A stretch of 8,047 nt of DNA from Bacteroidales bacterium UBA1237 (GTDB taxonomy: Bacteria > Bacteroidota > Bacteroidia > Bacteroidales > UBA932): contig DBWN01000223.1 in assembly GCA_002308935.1 (NCBI GenBank), forward strand, positions 1,734 to 9,780. Direction: 5' to 3'. Shown here in pieces: positions 1 to 6,779 of this stretch. The notes below the pieces were generated by a model. It had not been told where the DNA came from. It searched no databases and saw nothing but the letters and a program-made list of their open reading frames with translations. Each line of letters opens with the position of its first letter. Positions within the stretch are counted from its first letter, which is position 1. A program made the position numbers and the translations under genes.

Positions 1-938
1 CCTCCGAAGCTCTTGTAAAGCCTTCTTCCGACAAGCCAGTAGAGGAGTCTCGGAGTATGCTCCTTCATCCAGGAGAGCACACGGCTCTTCTTGATGGTCG
101 GCACAATGCTGTTCCTGTACACCTTCTCTATGATGAGAGGCACCGAGCACATGATGTGGGGACGGACTTTCGCCATTGCGTCCATGAGGATGGACGGTGT
201 CGGCGGTCTCTTAATGTAGTAGACGCATCCTCCCACATAAAGGGGATAGAGAAGGCTGAACGCCATCTCATAAGCATGGGACATCGGGAGAATGGAGAGC
301 CACCTGTATCCGGCTTTGGCTTTCTGGGCCCTTGAAGCCGCTATTATATTGTGGCAAAGGTTCCTGTGGGACAGCATAACGCCCTTGGCGTTTCCGGAGG
401 TTCCGGAAGTGTATATGATGGCCGCCAGGTCATCAGCCTGGGGATTCTTGACCCATCCCTCGCAAGTGAACGCCGAATCGTCCTGTTTGATGATTTCGAA
501 GGTCTCGATGTCCAGAACAAGTGTGAGGGCATCCATCATCTCCTGGCTTATCTTTGGAAGTTGCCTTTTGGAGACGTAAAGCACCTTTGTGTTTGAGTGC
601 TTCAGTATGTTCTCCACTTCGGCCGCCGATGAGTCCGGAAGGATAGGTACGACCACTCTTCCGAAAGGCACGACCGAGAAATACGCCACGGTCCAGTTGG
701 GCATGTTCTGCGAAAGGATGGCGACCTTGTCTCCGGCGCTGATCCCGAAGCGTGACATCCTGTGGGAAAGATCCAGGCAGATGTGCCTGAACTCGGCGTA
801 TGTGTAGGAATTGCTTCCGTCAATGTATGTCGAAAGCTTGTTTGAAGCGAAAGCCGCAGTCGAGTAGTCGAAAAGCCGGGCCAGAGTCGTGATGTAGTTC
901 TCACGGTTCGTCGTGAGCCTTTTCAGATGTCCGTTCAT
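1..938 (-). CDS. Long-chain acyl-CoA synthetase (AMP-binding enzyme), partial: C-terminus beyond left edge
   Basis: This gene is read from an ATG at 938 and stays open for 312 codons to the left edge, so only about the N-terminal half of a protein usually 550-650 residues long is present. The adenylate-forming signature is unmistakable: IIYTSGTSGNAKGVMLSH at about residues 174-191 is the ATP-phosphate-binding loop (A3 motif), and LPMSHAYEM at 217-225 matches the LPLSHxxE-type motif of FadD15/FAA1-like long-chain acyl-CoA ligases. The window cuts off at RRLYKSFGG, just before the region where the family carries its SGGA motif. Such enzymes activate a fatty acid to acyl-AMP and then acyl-CoA at the inner membrane face. 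It starts 38 bases after the acyltransferase on the same strand, probably as one operon. AAAAGGAC lies 8 bases before the ATG and could be a weak ribosome site. The acyl-CoA ligase class is well supported; chain length and exact substrate are not visible. A stand-alone adenylation enzyme of another kind is less likely, given the long-chain-type motifs. Confidence 0.93.
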   Translation of the reverse strand, partial: MNGHLKRLTTNRENYITTLARLFDYSTAAFASNKLSTYIDGSNSYTYAEFRHICLDLSHRMSRFGISAGDKVAILSQNMPNWTVAYFSVVPFGRVVVPILPDSSAAEVENILKHSNTKVLYVSKRQLPKISQEMMDALTLVLDIETFEIIKQDDSAFTCEGWVKNPQADDLAAIIYTSGTSGNAKGVMLSHRNLCHNIIAASRAQKAKAGYRWLSILPMSHAYEMAFSLLYPLYVGGCVYYIKRPPTPSILMDAMAKVRPHIMCSVPLIIEKVYRNSIVPTIKKSRVLSWMKEHTPRLLYWLVGRRLYKSFG

Positions 939-976
939 GGTCCTTTGTCCTTTTAACTGTTAAGATGTAGTCCGGT

Positions 977-1528
977 CTAGTGCGTGATGTACTTTCCTGG
1001 ATGCTTGCCCTTGAGGTGCATCTCCTCGTACTTCTGCTGAATCATGTCGGTATCCTTTCTGGCGTCGCCGGTGAGTTCCACGATTTCGCCCTTTCCGACT
1101 CTCTTTGTTCCCCAGTCGAAGAATCCCAAGTACACAGGGCATCCGACTTCCTTGGCGATCAGGTGGTAGCCTGTCTTCCATTTCTTGACGGGCTCACGGG
1201 TGCCTTCAGGCGCGATCGCCAGCACGAACTCATCCACCTTCTCCATTTCTTCGATAAGGCTCTTCACCATCGCAGCGGCGTTGGTGCGGTCCACGGGGAC
1301 GCAGCCGCATCCGCGAAGGAACCAGCCGATAGGGCCCCAGAAGAACTCCTTCTTGATCATGACGTGCGCCACCTTCCCGAATTGGGTGTAGAAAAGGTAG
1401 GATATCACGAAATCCCAGATGGAAGTGTGAGGGACTCCCAGTATTATGGCTTTCTTGTAGTCCGAAGGACCTCCGACGGTGGTCCAGCCCATCGCCTTAA
1501 GAAGCCAACCGCAGAATTTTGCCCACAT
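977..1528 (-). CDS. PlsC-type lysophospholipid / 1-acylglycerol-3-phosphate acyltransferase family protein
   Basis: A complete 183-residue protein. It has the ordered motifs of glycerophospholipid acyltransferases: HTSIWD at residues 34-39 is the catalytic HX4D box; GCVPVDR at 75-81 follows a WGPIGWFLRG stretch and matches block II (acceptor binding); PEGTR at 107-111 is block III; and the CPVYLGFFD stretch at about 130-138 corresponds to block IV. The family transfers an acyl group from acyl-CoA or acyl-ACP to lysophosphatidate or a related acceptor at the cytoplasmic membrane. At 183 residues it is shorter than classical PlsC (about 240) and lacks an obvious N-terminal transmembrane anchor, although residues 1-20 and the segment around 40-50 are hydrophobic enough for membrane association. 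The neighbour downstream is an acyl-CoA ligase, which could supply its donor. parE lies upstream across a 108-base spacer. Motifs fix the family; the acceptor (lysophosphatidate, another lysolipid or an aminolipid precursor) cannot be told. Confidence 0.9.
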   Translation of the reverse strand: MWAKFCGWLLKAMGWTTVGGPSDYKKAIILGVPHTSIWDFVISYLFYTQFGKVAHVMIKKEFFWGPIGWFLRGCGCVPVDRTNAAAMVKSLIEEMEKVDEFVLAIAPEGTREPVKKWKTGYHLIAKEVGCPVYLGFFDWGTKRVGKGEIVELTGDARKDTDMIQQKYEEMHLKGKHPGKYITH

Positions 1529-1567
1529 GATAGTCTTGGTTCAATGATTCTTCGTCAATCTGTTTCC

Positions 1568-1603
1568 GTACCGGGAGAGTGTCCTCCCGTCATAAAGCGG
1601 TAC
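1568..1603 (-). promoter_or_regulatory. Nested inverted repeats in the parE/acyltransferase spacer
   Basis: The outer arms GTACCG (1568-1573) and CGGTAC (1598-1603) flank an inner CGGGAG (1572-1577) / CTCCCG (1584-1589) hairpin with a 6-base loop; the two stems share two bases. Reading on the minus strand, GGAAACAG follows rather than T residues, so this is not a standard terminator. It could be an RNA processing or stabilising structure between parE and the lipid genes. The rest of the 108-base spacer shows nothing recognisable. Confidence 0.35.
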
Positions 1604-1636
1604 CAGGGCTTGAGCCTTAAGCTCCTGCCCCGGATT

Positions 1637-3562
1637 CTAGATGTTTATGTCCTCGAGCTCCTCTTCGGAACGCAGGTTCTTCCGGATGAAGATCTGCCTT
1701 TCGATGGTGTTGTCGCCCATGTAGAACTCCATGATCTGGGGGATGGATTCCTCGTCAGAGAGTTTCACAAGGTCCAGTCTCATGTTCTCTCCTATGAAGT
1801 CCACGAACTCGCTTGAGGATATCTCTCCGAGACCTTTGAAGCGGGTTATCTCCACTCCGTTCTTCAGTTCCTTGATTGCGGCCTCCTTCTCTTCGGGAGT
1901 GTAGCAGTAGCGGGTCTCCTTCTTGTTCCTGACCCTGAACAGGGGAGTCTGCAGTATGTGCACATGGCCCCTTCGGATGAGGTCGGGATAGTATTTCATG
2001 ATGAAGGTGAGGACCAGCATCCTGATGTGCATTCCGTCGTCATCGGCATCGGTCGCTACGATGATGTTGTTGTAGCGGAGGTTCTCGAGATCGTCCTCGA
2101 CGCCGAGGGCTGAGATAAGAAGGTTCAGTTCCTCGTTCTCCGCGACCTTCCTTCTGCTTTCCTTGAAGCAGTTGATGGGTTTGCCGCGGAGTGAGAATAC
2201 GGCCTGGGAATTCGCGTTCCTCACCTTGGTTATTGTTCCGGATGCGGAGTCACCCTCGGTGATGAATATGCTGGACTGCTCCTTGAAGATTTCCTTGTCC
2301 TTCGCCACCTTGTCGTTGTAGTGGTAGCGGCAGTCACGGAGTTTCTTGTTGTAGACGTTCGCCCTCTTGTTCTTCTCCCTGGTCTTCTTCTGGATTCCGG
2401 AGATTTCCTCCCTTTCCTTCTGCGAAGCCTTTATCTTCTCCTCAATGACAGGGACGATCTCCTTGTGCATGTGGAGGTAGTTGTCCAGCTGCCTTGCGAT
2501 GAAATCGTTCACGAAGGCCCTGATGGTAGGACCGCGGTCTATGGTGATGGAACCGTCCTCGTTCTTCATCACGTGCCCCTTCTCGTCCTTCTTCTGCTTC
2601 TCCCACATGTAGGTGGAGCCGAGTTTGGTCTTGGTCTGGCCTTCGAAGTTAGGGTCCTGTATCTGGATGCTTATGGCACCGACGACTCCCTGACGGCAGT
2701 CCGCCGGATCGTAGTTCTTCTTGTAGAATTCCTTGAGGGTCTTGGCAATGGCTTCACGGTATGCCGCCAGATGGGTTCCACCGTCCCTGGTATGCTGGCC
2801 GTTGACGAAAGAGGAGATGTTCTCACCGTAGGAGTTTCCGTGGGTGAGGACTATCTCTATGTCCGCCTCTTCGAGGTGGATGGGCTCATAGAGGGGAGTC
2901 TCTGAGAGATTCTCCTTGACAAGGTCCAGAAGTCCGTTCTCTGACTTGTAGGGAGTGCCGTTGAGTACGAGGGTGAGGCCTTTCTTCAGGTAGGAGTAGT
3001 TCTTCACCATGGTCTCGACATAGTCGAGGTTGAAGTTGTACCTGCCGAACATCTCCTTGTCGGGACGGAATCTCACCAGAGTACCGTTCTTCTCGCTGGT
3101 GGAGGGATTCTTGCCGCTGTCTGCGAGTTCACCGTAGCTGTACCTGGCCCATGAACTCTCGCCGTCCCTGAACGACTCCACATAAAACTCGGATGAAAGC
3201 GCGTTAACCGCCTTGGTTCCCACGCCGTTCAGTCCTACTGACTTCTTGAATACGGAGTCGTCGAATTTTCCTCCGGTGTTCAGTTCACTGGTGGCTTTCA
3301 CCACGGAGTCAAGGGGGATACCGCGGCCGAAGTCGCGTACTGTGACTTCATTGTCCTCGATGGTGATCTGGACCTGCTTTCCGTAGCCCATCGCGAACTC
3401 GTCTATCGAGTTGTCCACGATCTCTTTGAGCAGGACATAGATACCGTCACCGGGATTGCTTCCGTCACCCAGTCTTCCGATGTACATTCCCGGGCGGAGG
3501 CGGATGTGCTCGACACCTACCAGGGTCCGGATCTTGTCGTCAGAATATTCGTTGTTTGCCAT
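1637..3562 (-). CDS. parE: DNA topoisomerase IV subunit B (type IIA topoisomerase ATPase subunit)
   Basis: A complete 641-residue protein. It is the ATPase/TOPRIM subunit that works with ParC to decatenate daughter chromosomes and relax supercoils. The GHKL ATPase domain is at the N-terminus: KEIVDNSIDE (46-55, catalytic Glu47 and Asn51), DFGRGIP (77-83) and the ATP-lid SVGLNGVGTK (108-117). The transducer domain carries QTKTKLGS (309-316), with the lysine that reads ATP. The TOPRIM domain has EGDSASG (436-442, catalytic Glu), TDADDDGMHI (504-513, metal-binding aspartates) and RFKGLGE (574-580). I call ParE rather than GyrB because the start reads VEHIRLRPGMYIGRLGDGS, with an extra GDG segment, and because of DADDDG in place of the usual GyrB DADVDG. 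The length also fits; E. coli ParE is 630 residues. parC is not in this window. The gene is divergent from a TonB-dependent receptor; its leader holds a small hairpin and an upstream AT-rich dyad. ATG at 3562 suits the conserved N-terminus. Confidence 0.96.
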   Translation of the reverse strand: MANNEYSDDKIRTLVGVEHIRLRPGMYIGRLGDGSNPGDGIYVLLKEIVDNSIDEFAMGYGKQVQITIEDNEVTVRDFGRGIPLDSVVKATSELNTGGKFDDSVFKKSVGLNGVGTKAVNALSSEFYVESFRDGESSWARYSYGELADSGKNPSTSEKNGTLVRFRPDKEMFGRYNFNLDYVETMVKNYSYLKKGLTLVLNGTPYKSENGLLDLVKENLSETPLYEPIHLEEADIEIVLTHGNSYGENISSFVNGQHTRDGGTHLAAYREAIAKTLKEFYKKNYDPADCRQGVVGAISIQIQDPNFEGQTKTKLGSTYMWEKQKKDEKGHVMKNEDGSITIDRGPTIRAFVNDFIARQLDNYLHMHKEIVPVIEEKIKASQKEREEISGIQKKTREKNKRANVYNKKLRDCRYHYNDKVAKDKEIFKEQSSIFITEGDSASGTITKVRNANSQAVFSLRGKPINCFKESRRKVAENEELNLLISALGVEDDLENLRYNNIIVATDADDDGMHIRMLVLTFIMKYYPDLIRRGHVHILQTPLFRVRNKKETRYCYTPEEKEAAIKELKNGVEITRFKGLGEISSSEFVDFIGENMRLDLVKLSDEESIPQIMEFYMGDNTIERQIFIRKNLRSEEELEDINI

Positions 3563-3576
3563 ATGCTATCTAAGGA

Positions 3577-3592
3577 GCGGAATGATTTCCGC
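3577..3592 (-). promoter_or_regulatory. Small hairpin in the parE leader
   Basis: GCGGAA (3577-3582) and TTCCGC (3587-3592) are perfect complements around a 4-base loop, 14 bases upstream of the parE ATG. In RNA this would form a compact hairpin just before the ribosome-binding region and could affect translation. There is no T-tract after it on the minus strand, so it is not a terminator. Confidence 0.4.
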
Positions 3593-3608
3593 AGTTTTGT
3601 CCATAATT

Positions 3609-3633
3609 ACGCAAATTTAATAAAATTTGTCGT
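3609..3633. promoter_or_regulatory. AT-rich dyad in the divergent parE/receptor region, possible operator
   Basis: CAAATTT (3612-3618) and AAATTTG (3623-3629) are perfect reverse complements around AATA. The symmetry extends outward to ACG (3609-3611) and CGT (3631-3633) if one extra T is allowed, giving 10-bp arms. It covers the candidate parE -7 element, where a bound repressor could act. No known operator is recognised. Confidence 0.4.
3612..3619 (-). promoter_or_regulatory. Candidate -7 promoter element for parE
   Basis: On the minus strand this octamer reads TAAATTTG, an exact fit to TAnnTTTG. Start of transcription would be near 3605, giving a leader of about 43 bases before the ATG at 3562. 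No good TTTG is found at the usual 19-21 base spacing; the nearest (3634-3637) is only 14 bases away. The element lies inside the AT-rich dyad, so the match could be a by-product of that palindrome. Confidence 0.4.
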
Positions 3634-3722
3634 CAAAAGCACAATAATAAATGCCCCAGAGCTCATTTATACAAGGTTTGGCATGGTAAAGATTCCCCGG
3701 TTCAGGTATCGGGAGAAAGTGC

Positions 3723-3730
3723 TATATTTG
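3723..3730 (+). promoter_or_regulatory. Bacteroidota-type -7 promoter element for the TonB receptor
   Basis: TATATTTG matches the TAnnTTTG element of Bacteroidota primary-sigma promoters exactly. Transcription would begin near 3736, only about 15 bases before the GTG at 3751. The partner TTTG at -33 is not clear; TTCA at 3701-3704, 18 bases upstream, is the nearest degenerate candidate. Confidence 0.6.
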
Positions 3731-3750
3731 CTGCTTCAAAAATCGACCGA

Positions 3751-5706
3751 GTGAAGAAACTTTCGTTTTGCATAGCGGCTTTAGCGATTGCAGTACCTCT
3801 TCTGAATGCGCAGAATGCTGACACTACCATAGATGAAGCGGTGGTGAGCGGTACCCGCGTCCCGCTTACTGTCAGCCGTTCGGCACGTATGGTCACCCTT
3901 ATTGACACCCTTTTCATCAGGACTGCCCCGGCCCAGACGGTCAATGACCTTCTCAAGTACGCTGTAGGAGTGGATGTGCGCCAGAGGGGAGGCATGGGTG
4001 TTCAGACGGATATCGGGATCAGGGGAGGCTCCGCTGACCAGATAGCGGTCCTTCTTAACGGAGTGAACATCTCCGACCCGCAGACAGGACACCTCGTTAT
4101 GGACCTTCCGGTAGACCTCGGAGAAGTGGACCGCATCGAAATACTTGAAGGTCCTGCAGGAAGGGTCTACGGGACTTCGTCACTTCTGGGAGCTGTGAAT
4201 ATAGTCACCAAGGCTTCGTCCGTCCCGGGAGTCGACCTTCGTCTTGAAGGAGGGTCTTACGGCCTTGCCAGCGGTGGAGTGAAAGCTTCTCTCCCTTCGG
4301 GAAAGTTCCGCAATCAGATATCCGCGTCATATACCCGCTCTGACGGCTATAGCCGGAATCTTTCCGGAAGGCTCAATTCGGACTTCAAGTCGGTGAAGGC
4401 GTTTTATCAAGGGGCTCTTCCCGCAAAGAAAGCCGATCTGAAGTGGCATCTGGGGATAAGCGCAAAAGATTACGGGGCAAACACTTTCTACAGCGCCCGT
4501 TTCGACGACCAGTTCGAGCATGGCGTGAAACTGTTCTCCGCATTTGAGGCGGAAGGGAAGGGCTTCCTTCATCTTAAACCTCAGGTTTATTGGAACCGTT
4601 CCTTTGACAGGTTCGAACTGTTCAGAGGGGATGAGAGCGTCGTCCCGTTCAACTATCACCGGACAGATGTGCTTGGCGCCAATGTGAGCGGATGGTTCGA
4701 CTCCCGTTTGGGTAAGACCGCTTTCGGTGCTGAGTTCCGTCATGAGGGGATAGTGAGCACGGCTCTTGGCGAGCCTCTTTCCGATCCCAAGGACATAAAA
4801 GGCAGTGGAAGGGAATACACCCTGGGCCTGGACAGGTCTAGCGGCAGCCTTTTCCTTGAGCATAACGTAATACTTAAGAGGTTTACGGCTTCAGCCGGTC
4901 TTGCTGCCGTGCACAACTCCGCCTCGAGGGTTCCTTTGAGGCTTTATCCCGGTGCGGATATGAGTTTCCGGTTCGGAGCGGCGTGGAAGGTCTACGCATC
5001 GTTCAACACTTCCTACAGGATGCCTTCCTTCACGGAACTCTACTATTCAGTAGGGGGACATGCCGCCGACAAGAACCTCTCTCCTGAAAGGATGACCGCT
5101 TTCGAGGCCGGTTTGAAATACTCCGTCCCGGGAGTGAACGCTTCACTCAGCGTGTACCGGCATCTGGGTTCAGACATGATAGACTGGATAAAGGACCTCC
5201 GGGAAGGAGACGATGCTCCTTGGGTATCAGTGAACCATACGAAGATAAACTCCTTCGGACAGGAAGTGAATGTGTCCATCTCTCCGGGGATCATCCTTTC
5301 CAGAGAGGATTTCTTCCTGAGGAATGTGTCAGCGGGCTATGCCCATATCAGCCAGGACAAGGATATCGAGGAGTATCTGCAGTCAGCCTATGCCCTTGAG
5401 TATCTGAAGCACAAGTTCGTGGCCCAGGCTGATGTCCTTATCACCAAAGGCCTTTCTCTGGTTTTGTCATACCGCTGGCAGGACAGGGTCGGGAATTATG
5501 AGAAGTTCGAGGGAGGGAAATCCACGGGAAAGCTGGTGCCTTATTCCCCTTATTCCCTTCTGGACCTCCGGATCAACTGGGAACTGCCTTCCGTGAAACT
5601 GTATCTTGAAGGAAACAACCTTCTTGACAAGGTCTACTTCGACCATGGGAACATTCCTCAGCCCGGGTTCTGGTTCAAGGCCGGAATGGTGCTGAGCATA
5701 AGATGA
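3751..5706 (+). CDS. TonB-dependent outer-membrane receptor (BtuB/siderophore-receptor type)
   Basis: A complete 651-residue receptor starting at GTG 3751. No in-frame ATG lies nearby upstream, and this start gives a textbook signal peptide (MKK, hydrophobic core, cleavage after LLNA at residue 20). A TonB-box-like IDEAVVS follows at 27-33. The plug domain spans about 38-154, with GIRGGSADQIAVLLNGV (89-105), DRIEILEGPAGRVYG (127-141) and GAVNIVTKA (147-155), all hallmark plug sequences. The rest (about 165-651) alternates polar and hydrophobic residues like a 22-strand barrel, and ends with the typical EGNNLLDKVYF segment near the C-terminus. It lacks the N-terminal carboxypeptidase-like domain of SusC proteins, which argues for uptake of a metal chelate, corrinoid or similar small ligand powered by TonB-ExbBD rather than glycan import. 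The ligand cannot be read from sequence, and no BtuCDF, BtuG or siderophore genes are present. A TATATTTG promoter element sits 20 bases upstream. The protein ends in VLSIR, without the usual terminal aromatic residue. Confidence 0.93.
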   Translation: MKKLSFCIAALAIAVPLLNAQNADTTIDEAVVSGTRVPLTVSRSARMVTLIDTLFIRTAPAQTVNDLLKYAVGVDVRQRGGMGVQTDIGIRGGSADQIAVLLNGVNISDPQTGHLVMDLPVDLGEVDRIEILEGPAGRVYGTSSLLGAVNIVTKASSVPGVDLRLEGGSYGLASGGVKASLPSGKFRNQISASYTRSDGYSRNLSGRLNSDFKSVKAFYQGALPAKKADLKWHLGISAKDYGANTFYSARFDDQFEHGVKLFSAFEAEGKGFLHLKPQVYWNRSFDRFELFRGDESVVPFNYHRTDVLGANVSGWFDSRLGKTAFGAEFRHEGIVSTALGEPLSDPKDIKGSGREYTLGLDRSSGSLFLEHNVILKRFTASAGLAAVHNSASRVPLRLYPGADMSFRFGAAWKVYASFNTSYRMPSFTELYYSVGGHAADKNLSPERMTAFEAGLKYSVPGVNASLSVYRHLGSDMIDWIKDLREGDDAPWVSVNHTKINSFGQEVNVSISPGIILSREDFFLRNVSAGYAHISQDKDIEEYLQSAYALEYLKHKFVAQADVLITKGLSLVLSYRWQDRVGNYEKFEGGKSTGKLVPYSPYSLLDLRINWELPSVKLYLEGNNLLDKVYFDHGNIPQPGFWFKAGMVLSIR

Positions 5707-5740
5707 CAATCCGTCTCCATTGGCATCTTTTCCCGTTTTG
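5701..5740 (+). terminator. Weak terminator- or attenuator-like hairpin at the receptor stop codon
   Basis: AGATG (5701-5705) and CAAT (5707-5710) pair with ATTG (5719-5722) and CATCT (5724-5728), giving nine pairs with one A/G mismatch and an 8-base loop. TTTTCCCGTTTTG follows. The stem includes the TGA stop of the receptor. It is AT-rich (three G-C pairs), so termination would probably be partial, letting some transcripts continue into the lipoprotein gene. It may also be chance. Confidence 0.35.
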
Positions 5741-5804
5741 CACGAATATTGCAGCATAGGGGAACATGCCCATAGGGCGAATGAAAAGAAAACTGACAAG
5801 AAAA

Positions 5805-6755
5805 ATGAATATGAAAAGATTTTTGAGCATGCTGGCGGTAGCCGCCGCGATTCTCGTTCTTCCCGGATGCAAAGGCGAAAAGGGTCCTTCAGTACCTCCG
5901 CCTTCGTTTGAAGCTTCTTTCGACATGAACGCAACCCAGGACATCAAGGACGGTGTGAACGGACAGGTGAAGATAACCGCTCTGGGAAAGGTGCACGAAC
6001 TCACCGTTACGCTGACTTATCCCGATGATACTTACCAGAAACTTGTTGCTTCCCTTATCGGTATAGCATCCAACCAGCCGGTGAAAGGCCAGAAGACAGC
6101 TGTCTTCGACCTGGTGAATGACTCCAAAGCAGCCTCCTCCATGGGTGCGTCCAGAGCTCAGGGGATGACATCCTGCTCCTTGGACCTCATGAAGGTTGTA
6201 AGCTCCCTTACTTCTACAGGTGCTTCCAACAATGACCAGTTCAAGTTCGCAATCAAGGTCGTCGATGTCGAAGGACAGACTTCCACCAAGACCATCACTT
6301 ACAAATGGACAGCCGAGCCCACTTTCACTTGGGTTGAGATGAAAGCATCCGGTGTAGAGTACAAGGATGCAAGCAAAGCCGCAGCGAACTTCAAAATCCT
6401 TGCTCCCGCAGGACTCACCAAGCTGACAGTGAAAGTGACTACCAATGTGGTCGCTTTCAACGAGTTGCTCAATACCAACATAAAGATTGCCGGCAACAAG
6501 AGTTCTTCAGCTCCTGTTCTTGACCTCATCGAGGATTCATATGCAGTAAGCTACGTGGGGACTTCAGCTGAGAATATCAGGGAAAAGAAGACCGAGGTGA
6601 AGCTTGAGCTGACCAAACTCCTTAAGGACTTCGTCCAGAGAGGGGCTTCCACAGGTTCCGTGATCACGATGGATTTCACCATTGGTGACGCTTTCGGAAG
6701 GACCGTCAACACGGAGACTGTCACATACAAGTATACCGGCGATCCGGTTGAATAG
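5805..6755 (+). CDS. Outer-membrane-type lipoprotein with two tandem copies of one domain, function unknown
   Basis: A 316-residue lipoprotein. The N-terminus MNMKRFLSMLAVAAAILV followed by LPGC is a lipoprotein signal, so Cys22 would be lipidated. The start is uncertain: in-frame ATGs lie at 5766, 5781, 5805 and 5811. I chose 5805 because it gives a compact signal sequence after an A-rich stretch. After a linker rich in Gly, Lys and Pro come two homologous units, about residues 35-172 and 174-314. Each contains a [FL]DL(V/I)xDS motif (101-107 and 239-245), a short amphipathic helix (LDLMKVV and LELTKLL) and a closing strand (GQTSTKTITYKWTAEP and GRTVNTETVTYKYTGDP). The beta-rich pattern with a closing D-x-x-G turn resembles Ig-like sandwiches, but I do not recognise the family. 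It lies 98 bases after the TonB receptor on the same strand and may be its surface partner. Unlike BtuG or SusD it has no propeller or TPR signature. It ends before a strong terminator. Confidence 0.85.
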   Translation: MNMKRFLSMLAVAAAILVLPGCKGEKGPSVPPPSFEASFDMNATQDIKDGVNGQVKITALGKVHELTVTLTYPDDTYQKLVASLIGIASNQPVKGQKTAVFDLVNDSKAASSMGASRAQGMTSCSLDLMKVVSSLTSTGASNNDQFKFAIKVVDVEGQTSTKTITYKWTAEPTFTWVEMKASGVEYKDASKAAANFKILAPAGLTKLTVKVTTNVVAFNELLNTNIKIAGNKSSSAPVLDLIEDSYAVSYVGTSAENIREKKTEVKLELTKLLKDFVQRGASTGSVITMDFTIGDAFGRTVNTETVTYKYTGDPVE

Positions 6756-6779
6756 TCCAATCCACGGTAAAGACTTATG

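Noticed and set aside
951..964. TTAAC-T-GTTAA palindrome between the acyltransferase and ligase genes
   Set aside because: Five-base arms with a one-base centre in AT-rich DNA are not distinguishable from chance, and no regulator is suggested.
980..1816. A 278-codon plus-strand open frame running opposite the acyltransferase and the end of parE
   Set aside because: It is antisense to two genes with clear catalytic motifs, spans their spacer, and its translation shows no domain or sensible start context.
2321..2905. A 194-codon plus-strand frame inside parE, with a leucine/valine-rich translation
   Set aside because: It lies wholly antisense to the conserved transducer and TOPRIM part of parE; the hydrophobic bias is what the reverse of Lys/Glu-rich codons gives.
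1637..3562. Calling the topoisomerase gene gyrB
   Set aside because: The N-terminal RLRPGMYIGRLGDGS and the DADDDG TOPRIM sequence fit ParE rather than GyrB of Bacteroidota.
3692..3716. Short CCCG/CGGG complementarity just upstream of the receptor promoter
   Set aside because: Only four base pairs with a 10-base loop; expected by chance.
4327..4863. A 178-codon minus-strand frame inside the TonB receptor
   Set aside because: It is antisense to the receptor barrel and has no recognisable motif.
5536..5557. Short direct repeat CCTTATTCC in the receptor gene
   Set aside because: It encodes a Pro-Tyr-Ser doublet within the barrel and is explained by coding sequence.
3751..5706. Naming the receptor btuB with a B12-specific role
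   Set aside because: Plug similarity alone does not set the ligand; there is no BtuG, BtuCDF, corrinoid gene or cobalamin riboswitch in the window.
5467..5934. Minus-strand frame across the end of the receptor and start of the lipoprotein
   Set aside because: It overlaps two well-supported plus-strand genes, including the lipoprotein signal, and has no family resemblance.
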